Source: Cheilinus undulatus (taxonomy: Eukaryota > Chordata > Actinopteri > Labriformes > Labridae). From it: a stretch of DNA of 64,000 nucleotides. Within the stretch, counting starts at the first letter, position 1; every line of letters starts with the position of its first letter. The position numbers and the translations under genes are program-made. Where the stretch lies: positions 6,152,581 to 6,216,580 of the forward strand of contig NC_054866.1 of NCBI RefSeq assembly GCF_018320785.1, read 5' to 3'. The notes under the pieces were generated by a model. It ran no database searches, was not told the DNA's origin, and saw nothing but the letters and a program-made list of their open reading frames with translations. Below are positions 55,642 to 64,000 of the stretch, in pieces.

Positions 55642-55984
55642 AGAAATACACAATATTAGCGCCATGATATCGGTATTGCTGATATTTTCAGCTGATGTGT
55701 CAGCTGGTAATTTTGACCTATAGCTGGACCATGGACAAGTAAAAATTCACATTGGTAGAAATTAAACCAAACCTGTCTGATACCACAGAGACATAAGAAA
55801 TCATACACAGTCATGTTGGACATTTTTATAGAAACAAAAACTGCAGGCAAACTCTTGCAAAACTAAATTTTGAAATGTTAAGGTAAAAAAAAGAGAGCGA
55901 GCAATGTCTAAACCAGTGTTACTCAACTCTGCTCAACCAAAGAGCCAAATTGTTGAACAATACATTTGCAAGAGCCACAATCTG

Positions 55985-56690
55985 AGTGAAAAGCAGCAAT
56001 TACAATAAGTTAAAGGTGGCAAAAATTGTCAAAAAGTGGCGAACACCAGGAGAAAAGTGGCAACAATGGGTGAGAAGTGACCAACTAATGAGTTCAAAAA
56101 CATTGCAAAAGATGAGTGAAAAGTGACTAAAATGGGAAAAAATCAGAAAAAAAGGTGGGAAAAATGGGCTAAAAGTGGCATTACATTGCTAATGGCAGCT
56201 TAAATGGGTGAGAAGTGTCAGAAAGAGGCAAAAAATAGCAAAAAGCAGGATAAGAGTGTCAAAAAGGGGGGAGAAGTGGCAAAAAGAAGTGGCAAAAATG
56301 GGCTTAAAGCAGCAAACACTGGGAGAAAAGTGGCCAAAAAAAGGCAGAGTGGCAAAAATGGGTGGAAAGTGGCAAAAAACAGTGAGTTAGAGGTGGCAAA
56401 AATGGTCAAAAAGTGGCAAAAACGTGGAGAAAAATGAGTGAAAAGTGACTAAAATGGGCAATAGATTTGAAGAAAGGTGGAAAAAATTGGCAAAATTCAT
56501 GAAAGACTGGCAAAATGGGAAATTAGTGGCATTTAATGGCAAAAGGCAGCTTAAAAATGAAATCAAAGGGGCCAAAAATTCCTAAAAGCAGGATAAAAGT
56601 GTCGAAAATGGGCTAAAAGCAGTAAAAATGGAATTAAAGTAGCGAAAAATTGCCAATAAGGGCAATGGAAATATGCAGGCAAAAAATAGA
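55985..56690. repeat. second A-rich GTGGCAAAAATGGG repeat region
   Basis: This is a loose tandem of GTGGCAAAAATGGG, GTGAAAAGTGAC and AAAAGTGGC phrases, the same vocabulary as 24280-25260. It is in agfg1 intron 1. ORFs in it are repeat artefacts. Confidence 0.75.
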
Positions 56691-56699
56691 GGTAGATAA

Positions 56700-58080
56700 T
56701 TAAGTTTGACAATTAAAGCCTGCTGTGTAATTGTGGGAAACTCACAGATTCATGTTACTTGCAATGGATCATTTCTGATGTAAAATCTTCCCTTTTAAGG
56801 TTTTCTGGGGAATAATATTTCAAATAAAGACATAAAAGAGCTAAGGTGCTAAGGAGTGTTTGTTGTTGTTGCTGTGGTATTAAACAAGTATCATCATCAT
56901 TTGATTAAACTAATAATTTAATGCTCCCTTAAATAAAGAAAATGAATAAATAATGCCCTATTCAAACTAGACATTTTCAATATCTTGTGATCAATGACAT
57001 AAATGTCTGTGGTTCTTGGTTTAAATTATGTTTTTCTGAGCATTAGTGCTGATATCATGTTTTAAGAATTAACATCAACATATCAGTATAAACAGTTTGG
57101 TCATACCCTCTATCTCATTTGAACATATTTTGATAAACCAAAATTCTTGGTTTATTTCCCAGCCCTACCAACTGTCAGTTGTTGGTAATATCTGGAAGCA
57201 CCGCCTTGTTACTGAGCTAACTCATGTAGTTCAGACTCATGAACACATGAATAAATTATTTGAAATATATCAATGCATCTGAAAAACCTGATATATTTCC
57301 CAGCCCTACTGACAGCGTGAATAACAGAGCTTCGGGTCTTGTGTTGTCAGATTGTGCTGCAGTAAGTCGTCTCCTCCTCTATTGATGGCTGTGTTACTCA
57401 GCAGTCTCTCTCTCTGCTCGCTGTTAAAATAATCTGCTTGCGTTCTGGATGCTGATTGGTCACCTTCACAGACAAAACATGTGGCGACCTTGAAACCAGT
57501 GCCACACTTTCCCTTTAGTAGTGAGCCTGGAGCTTAATATACAAGCCTAATGCTGGCTCTTTAAACCCTTACAGTGAACAGGAGGTTTTAATTTGGGCTG
57601 TGGTGGCGTGAGCCATGGCCTTCTGAGGGATGTGACCTGGGCTCGTGGAGTCTAATGGGTTTTACCTCATAAATGAAGTTTCTGTATTAAAGGAGATCAC
57701 TGAGTTTGCCACAGTGCTGACAGCCTCTGTTCACTGAACACCAATTAGAAGGAAGTTTCACCCGACCCCTTTGTCCTGGTCATTCCTCGTCTCTGTCAGC
57801 GTTTGTTTCTGCGGTTCGTCTCAGTGTGCTGCTCATTTAACCGCCCAGTTCAAAGAGGCTGAGGATGTTCAGATAACACTAGAGCTACGAGTTTTATTTA
57901 CGATATGTAACATCCTGTAGATTGTTTAGAAAGTAGAGCTTCCAGGAGACACTGGCAACTGGGGTTCAGTGTAGTTTACAGCAAACAGATTTTTCAACTG
58001 AAACCAATGATCCAAAATTAAGAAATAACTTATTTCCGGGCAGTTTGCATTAAATTGGGAATTTAAAAAATTGAGGATAT
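56700..58080. other. agfg1 intron 1, nothing recognised
   Basis: No exon, RNA gene or named repeat is supported. Confidence 0.4.
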
Positions 58081-58084
58081 AAAA

Positions 58085-58990
58085 TGAACTGTTTGCTGTT
58101 TTTCGTTTTCTCTTTTTTTATTTTCCAAAAGAACTCAATAGTTAATAGTTTATTTTTCAACTTATTGTTTATGTGTTCTGATCATAGAAAGGAAATAAAA
58201 GAACAGAACACTGGTGATGTAATCTTATTTTTTCCTAAAGGTGTTGTGAAAAAGGATGTTACATCTGCAGTGTTTCATTCTTTTATCTTCTTTGTTTTTA
58301 AGAACACAAACAGTAAGATAAAGAATAAACCATTTTTTGCGTTTTCATGCTTTTTGGATAACAAGAAATGAAAACACATTTTTCCAATTTTTCTCATTTT
58401 TTAATTTACTAAAGAAATAATTGAAAAAAGTTATTTGTACAAAATCTGTTGTTTTTTTTTGTTCTGGTTAAAAAGGAAGCTCAAAGAAGGGAACACTGGG
58501 GATGTAACGTCCTTTTTTTCCTGATCGTGTTGTTAAAAAGAATGATGCATCAGCAGTATTCTGCTCTTCTATCTTTTTTTTTAATTGATCAGAACACATT
58601 AGCAATAAGATAAAGAATAAACCGTTTTCATACTGTTTGGAAACATGACAGTGGTCCATTTTTCTGATTTCCATTTTCCATATCTGTTGTTCATTTTTTG
58701 TTTTTTCTTCTATCATTTTCCAAATAAATAAATAAATAAATAGTTAATTTTCAACATGTTTGTGTTTTCTGATCAAAGAAAGAAGATCAAAGAACACTGG
58801 TGATGTAACATTCTTTTTTTCCCTGAAGGTGTTTTGAAAAAGAAAGTTTTCATCACCAGTGTTCAATTCTTTTATCCTTCTTTTTGATCAGAACACAGAA
58901 ACAATAAAAATGAAAAATGAACTATTTTTATGTATTCATTCTTTTTGGAAAAGAAAAACAAAGAGAAGTGAAAACAGCTTTTGTTCTTTT
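58085..58990. repeat. three tandem copies of a foldback unit of about 300 bp
   Basis: Each copy starts near TGTTCTGATCA..AGAAAG..A, contains GAACACTGGTGATGTAA, a spacer with CCTGAAGGTGTT, then the complement (CATCACCAGTGTTC in copy 3) and GATCAGAACACA. Each ends with ATAAAGAATAAACC. Copies begin at about 58163, 58460 and 58757. The third copy has the best-preserved inverted arms. Confidence 0.75.
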
Positions 58991-58994
58991 GATT

Positions 58995-59640
58995 CAAATT
59001 TGACATGAACCACCTTAAAGAGCCAGGGTCAGGATTTTTCAATGTTCTGTTTTCCTATTTTTAATGGTAATTGTCAGACAGCTTGTTTTTTTATTTATGG
59101 TTTCTCATTTTCAAAACAAGTCTTTTGGTGGTAAAATAGACTAACGGCTGGGCAACATAATACATCATGTTGCCGATGGATTTGCAGACATCTCTCTCTT
59201 ACCTTTGGTTAAATTCTGATTGAAGACAATGAAGTCATCAAAATAGGATATTTGTACAATTTCAAAAATATGATATTTAAGAAGACAGAACATTTTAATG
59301 ACCTCAGTCTACCAATATGTTGCCACTGTTTTTATGCAAGTATGTAGGAGTTCATTTTAAATTTCTGTTCATCTAACTTGCCGTATATTAGTTGTCTAAG
59401 ACTTCTGTTTTTGTTGCTGTGGTATCAGACATCTTTCACTTTTTATATCAAAGTTTATAATTCTGGTTTTGTGAAAACAATTCTTTGTTTCTTAGTATAA
59501 AAACCTGCAGATAAACATTGTGTGCATTCATTCAGATCAGACGTATCAGGAATGATTTTTGGTCTGTATCACTCAGCCCTAGATGTGACCATCGCGATCA
59601 GTGTCTCGTTTAAATTGACCTGTTTCTGTTTCTCCTCCCA
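58995..59640. other. agfg1 intron 1, 3' end, nothing recognised
   Basis: AT-rich intron sequence leads to the polypyrimidine tract CTGTTTCTCCTCCCACAG before exon 2. Nothing else is supported. Confidence 0.5.
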
Positions 59641-59643
59641 CAG

Positions 59644-59737
59644 ACGAGGACTGAACCCACCCCACAGAGTTAAGTCCATCTCCATGACAACCTTCACACA
59701 ACAGGAAATAGAGTTTCTACAGAAACATGGAAATGAG
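59644..59737 (+). CDS. agfg1: agfg1 coding exon 2
   Basis: Acceptor CCCACAG precedes 59644. The joined codon CT+A restores Leu, followed by Arg-Gly-Leu-Asn-Pro-Pro-His-Arg-Val-Lys-Ser, the ArfGAP segment with the invariant Arg, and then Gln-Glu-Ile-Glu-Phe-Leu-Gln-Lys-His-Gly-Asn-Glu. Donor GTGAGC is at 59738. The 94-bp length brings the frame to phase 0. Confidence 0.95.
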
Positions 59738-60739
59738 GTGAGCCAGCGACTCTCTGCCCGATCACTAATGTCACCTCTGTTACTTCCTTTATCTGTTACC
59801 AGTTAACTGTACTCATTTAACCCTAGTATCTATGTCACAAATATTTGTCATAAGAAGAGCATGATGGCTTAAAATGACAGTGGTTCCATTTAAAGGCTTG
59901 ATAAGGGAGCTTCCTGATGTGTGGATCACTGTATTTTCTCAGTGCTAACTTTATTCAGCCATGTTTAAAGGATCAGTTGATTACATTGATTAAATTATAC
60001 AAAAGGTTAGAGAAAAGTCTAAGTAATGTCTGATTTTTTAAATTCTTCAGCCCTTTTCTGTTAAAGAAACCAAGGAGCAGGATCATTAAAGAGCCAGTTC
60101 TTGTAAAAGGAAATGTAGGAAATGGAGCAATGCCACATGGGAAACATGGCCTATTAAAAGCTTTGGCAATGCTGGGGCAGGCAGACGCGGAGGAGACTGA
60201 AGGCTGGAGATGATGCATGTATCCTTCCTGCTGTAAAAATACCACTTCCTTCAAGATGAGCTCAAGGAGAGCACTCGATACGTAAAGGCTACCGAAGGAC
60301 AAAGCACCGTACCAAAGACAGAGAAAGACATTAAATCTGTTTCATACCATGGTCTCTGTGAATACTCGATTCTGATTGGCTCTGGAAATTCCATTGGTGT
60401 CCATTAACTTCTAATACATATGGACACTGTTCGAACCACACAAGTAGTTCCAGTCAAAAAATCATTACAGTGTTCCAAATTAATGCGCAGCAGCCGTTAG
60501 CCGTTACTCCGTTAGGAGTTACTATAGCAACCTGAGGCAGTCATATTTTCTGAGCTGGGAGTGCAGCGCTGCCAGCCTAAGGAGCATAAGGACCCACATC
60601 AACCATCACTTAACTGACATGAATAAAATGACAGACTCCAGGTTTAAGACCTGTAACCTAAGACGGTCTTATCTTCTATATCCGATGGACGTCTTGTTTC
60701 CATGCTCACCTTAACTCTGAGAAGTGAGTGTCACAAAAA

Positions 60740-61525
60740 ACTCACTTCCCTCCTGTTCTAACTGCTATAAACTATTGTCAGAAGATTTGAATAACAAAAA
60801 GAAAAGAGAAGAAGCCATTATTTCTTTGTAGAGCCAAAGGAAATGCTTCTGATGAACCGGCATGATAATATCTGATAAATATTGACGTGTCTGATGGAGA
60901 ATCGGCACCTGCAGGGCGTGGACAGCTCTGTTTCACGTCTGTGACCTCGTAGTGCAGAAGGGGGAATTGATCTGTTTATTCAAACAGCTGGTCTGCTAAA
61001 ACTAAGCTTTCTATCAGATGGCTGTTCATGTTGACTGTCCATGTTACCTCACAGGTTTATAGTCTGATCACAGATGTCTCTCAGTCTCACTCGTCTTCAT
61101 GTCTTTTCATTGATAAATCCGTTCAGAAAGTGCGCTGAGCGGACTAGTTTTTCTGTTCAGTTGTGACTTTGTATCTGTGGCCCGCCCTATTTACTGCAGT
61201 ACTGAACTATGTTTATATTACCTGAGAACGTCACAGGATTGGAATGGCTATTCCAGTTATTAGTCAAGCCCTCAGGTGTTTTTAGGGGAAAGAAATTTTT
61301 GCTTTAGTAAAACTTTCTATTTTGATCACAAAACGTATGAAATTATAAATTGGTAGTTCTATTAATAATTTTCGTTGGCAAGTGACCATGGTATAAGCAG
61401 GTTAATGCCCTTCGAGGTGTCCAGTTATCAGGGATTAATGGACTTTGCAGAGGCTGCGCGTCAGATGGTTCAGGCCTCCACGTTGTCCATTTATCCCTGA
61501 TAAATGGACACCTCATCGGGCATTT
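60740..61525 (-). repeat. dispersed repeat, copy 2, with terminal foldback
   Basis: It matches 38350-39040 in reverse complement. Its right end carries a 41-bp inverted repeat: 61403-61443 pairs with 61485-61525. Each arm itself contains a hairpin such as GTCCATTTATC CCT GATAAATGGAC (61485-61509). It lies in agfg1 intron 2. Confidence 0.8.
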
Positions 61526-61529
61526 ACCC

Positions 61530-63390
61530 TTACATGAAGTGAGGCACCAATCCAGCTTTCTAAGCTCTGATTCAGATCTGGTACCTTGGCTTTGGGTATT
61601 TATTGATACTGGGACACAGATGGGCGTTTCAGATCTCCATACTGTGGGGTATTTTTTACACCCATCTTGGCAGTGCCATAAAGGCCTTGATATACGCTCT
61701 GTCAGTCACATTCATAACAGTCCAATCAGAACCACATAACATGACATAGAAGGCGCACACCTCCACAGTAGAGCTGGTCAGGAGAAGAGCAAAAACATAT
61801 TTTCCACCAATGAAAGCTTTCAGTGTGGTTCTTTTCTCGCCTTTTATAAAGAAATGTTGCCCAGTTCTGATCAAACTGCTGCAATAGCTGCATCCACGCT
61901 AATCTCTAGACCGGCCGCCTTTGTTTACAGATTTGCAGTCACTTTAACAAAACCACACTTACCACACCTAGAGCTGCCACCTCTATTAGTCTGGTCATTC
62001 TCTGACTGGGAACAATCAGCTTGAAGCTTTGGAAGTTGGATCTTCCTGTCCTGATGTCAGACATGGAATTGGGACAATCCATTGACTATATAGGTCTACT
62101 CAATCCCAGAGTTAAATCGCTAACCTACCTTCCCCTCTGGGACAATGAGACTGGGAATCATTGATGTGTAAGGCATTATCAGGTGCTACTTCGTAAAATA
62201 GCTTTTGATAAATAAATTCACGTAGAGTGAATTTGTTATCGCCGTCTGCGCCACCGTCTATCACTTAAGCATTATCACTCGCCCTCTGCTGTCACAGCTA
62301 ATCCTGGTTTAGCTGCACTGTATCTGTGAAGGAGCCAAACTGCTTTGTTCACTTTTTCATGTTGCTACTATTGTCTCCTAACATATCATACACTTAGAAT
62401 AGGCATTTCATTGGTGGCACTTGAAATAAAGTTGCTGCTATATGATAATGTAAGTTTTTAGCCTGTTGCACTATCCAATAATATCACAGCCTTATCATTT
62501 TAACATCTAATAACTCTGCAAGGTTGTCTTGCCAGTTCCACCCACTTCTCCATAATTTGCCAACTATGGCCTACTATTTGGCAGAAAAAGAGGGGAAAGC
62601 CTCAGCAGTGCCATGGACTGGTCAGCTCCATGCTACCCTATATAGATGCAGTAAAAATAAATAAATTGTATAAGTATATAAATCTTTTTCTTGGGCTGAT
62701 GATTTGTGATATTCTGATATTTTGAGGTAGTAAATTTTTGTGAGCTGTAAGGCGTACTCATCAAGACTAAAGCAAAAGAGTCTTGAAGTGTTTCACTTTC
62801 TGTGAGATGAATCTAGAAGACATGGAAGTTTAACTTTCTGAAGTAAATCAAAGGAAAAATAATTAACTTTCTCATGATATTTGAATTTGTTTGAGCTGCA
62901 CCTGTATGCCGACCACTCGAGGCTCCCGGTTGTGTGCCCTTTAAAAGCATGTTTATGACAACATGAGGAAGAAAAGCTGTTAAAGAAGCACTGCTAGCCT
63001 CTGAGCTCATGGCTTATTAGCTACCATTCATTCTTAATAGCAGCTTCACTGCGCTCTGAGATGTCATTTGGTATGCATCACTCAAATATAAACAGAGCAA
63101 TATCTGATACCAGGATTAGTTCGATTAGTTTTACGGCTAAAGTCTAAAAGCATCAAATGCGTCCTCTACTGCAGGTACACATGCATGATGCCTTTATATA
63201 TGTCTGTTAGAGGCAAACTCCTCTGTGATGCTTTTTAAAAGCCAAGGTCAGAGAATGACAAGGCTTTGATTTTTTTCCTTAAGTAACTCACCAACCTGGC
63301 AAACCTCTCTCAAACTGAAATGAATGCTTTCTTGATCAACATTTAATGGCTCTTAAGGAAATTAACTATTAACTACTGTATATCATCCCT
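61530..63390. other. agfg1 intron 2, nothing recognised
   Basis: No exon, RNA gene or repeat family is supported. Confidence 0.4.
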
Positions 63391-63442
63391 GTATTAGCCC
63401 ATAATGTGTTCTGTGACCACAGAACACATTATGGGCTGATAC
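63391..63442. repeat. near-perfect 25-bp inverted repeat with 2-bp spacer
   Basis: The left arm core AGCCCATAATGTGTTCTGTG (63396-63415) is the exact complement of 63418-63437. After one T/G mismatch, GTAT pairs with ATAC, extending each arm to 25 bp. The spacer is AC. Confidence 0.95.
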
Positions 63443-63554
63443 AGTTCGTAGTTTAATGGCTCATTGTGACAGTTAAAAAGACTTGCAGGTATTTGTTGTT
63501 GTGAGTGCAGCAGAAATCCTCCACCAACAAACAGTTCTTCTCTAAATTCTCCAG

Positions 63555-63670
63555 GTGTGTAAGCAGATCTGGCTGGGCCTTTATGATGACAGGACCTCTT
63601 CAATACCCGACTTCAGGGAACCGCAGAAAGTCAAGGAGTTCCTTCAAGACAAATATGAGAAGAAGAGATG
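63555..63670 (+). CDS. agfg1: agfg1 coding exon 3
   Basis: Acceptor CTCCAG precedes 63555. It encodes Val-Cys-Lys-Gln-Ile-Trp-Leu-Gly-Leu-Tyr-Asp and then Lys-Val-Lys-Glu-Phe-Leu-Gln-Asp-Lys-Tyr-Glu-Lys-Lys-Arg, the end of the ArfGAP domain. Donor GTGAGT is at 63671, splitting the expected Trp codon (phase 2). The FG-repeat and NPF-rich C-terminal exons lie right of the window. Confidence 0.95.
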
Positions 63671-64000
63671 GTGAGTCTGTCTGAGTAGAGGAACACCCCG
63701 GTGGATGTGTGCTGTGCTCAGACACGTAGCTTTCCTTTGTGCTTCTCCTCTCTGTGGTTAGGAATGTCTCACCGGCGGCTCGTAGCAGTTAAACTCCAGC
63801 AAGTCAGCAGATATTCAACTTTAAATGCAGAGAATGTCATGACAGTCGAGCTGCTCCACGTGCAAGACGAAGTTGTTTCATGTAGTTATGGGTCAACTGA
63901 GTTCAGCTCTGTCAGTCTGGAATAGGTGGAATGCTAAAAATAAGCATGAAAACTTTAAGTTGTTGTTGGATGAAACTGTTCTACTGATAGCTGTGGTTTA
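63671..64000. other. agfg1 intron 3, window edge
   Basis: This is intron sequence after the GTGAGT donor. The next agfg1 exon is outside the window. Confidence 0.6.

Noticed and set aside
56204..56437. Lys-rich ORFs
   Set aside because: They are translations of the GTGGCAAAAATGGG repeat.
63391..63442. microRNA precursor
   Set aside because: The loop is only 2 bases and the stem is almost perfectly paired, unlike a pre-miRNA hairpin.

Overview
This is eukaryotic genomic DNA from a ray-finned fish, most likely a percomorph teleost. The evidence is intron-split genes with GT-AG junctions, a CD22/Siglec-like immunoglobulin gene with tandem Ig exons, exons matching vertebrate AGFG1, and a teleost-style repeat load: Tc1, hAT and piggyBac-like DNA transposons, L2-like and Rex3-like LINEs, a tRNA-derived SINE and minisatellites. 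I saw no tRNA or rRNA gene, CRISPR array or bacterial feature.

Region 1 (1-11580, minus strand) holds the 5' and middle part of a CD22-like receptor gene. It has a noncoding first exon, a signal-peptide exon, a Siglec-like V-set exon, a short second Ig exon, and an array of C2-type Ig exons built from a unit of about 1.81 kb. Each unit carries exon type A, exon type B and a broken third exon type C. One unit was hit by a 1.83 kb inverted-repeat transposon that replaced about 280 bp of it. In the leftmost unit the B exon is cut in half. The transmembrane and tail exons lie beyond the left edge.

Region 2 (11600-17100) has a piggyBac-like non-autonomous transposon with TTAA ends. Beyond it, in the opposite orientation, lies a decayed copy of the same receptor gene: its 5' region, an intact-looking signal exon and a V exon with stop codons.

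Region 3 (17100-26200) has a 5'-truncated LINE with a broken reverse transcriptase ORF. It also has an intron-containing minus-strand gene of three phase-compatible exons (about 331 aa) that I do not recognise. One of its introns is filled with an A-rich degenerate repeat.

Region 4 (26975-33279) is a three-level nest: an L2-like LINE sits inside a DNA transposon, which sits inside a hAT-like element. Each DNA element still shows its target-site duplication.

Region 5 (36749-64000, plus strand) is the 5' part of agfg1. Coding exons 1-3 encode the ArfGAP domain; intron 1 is about 22.7 kb and the gene runs off the right edge. Intron 1 holds a 1.8 kb minisatellite with a 23-bp unit and an older degenerate extension split by a 974-bp hAT-like element. 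It also holds an inverted pair of a 0.7 kb dispersed repeat, a tRNA-SINE, an L2 fragment and a foldback triplet. The genes do not form a pathway: CD22-like is a B-lymphocyte surface receptor, while AGFG1 acts in vesicle trafficking.
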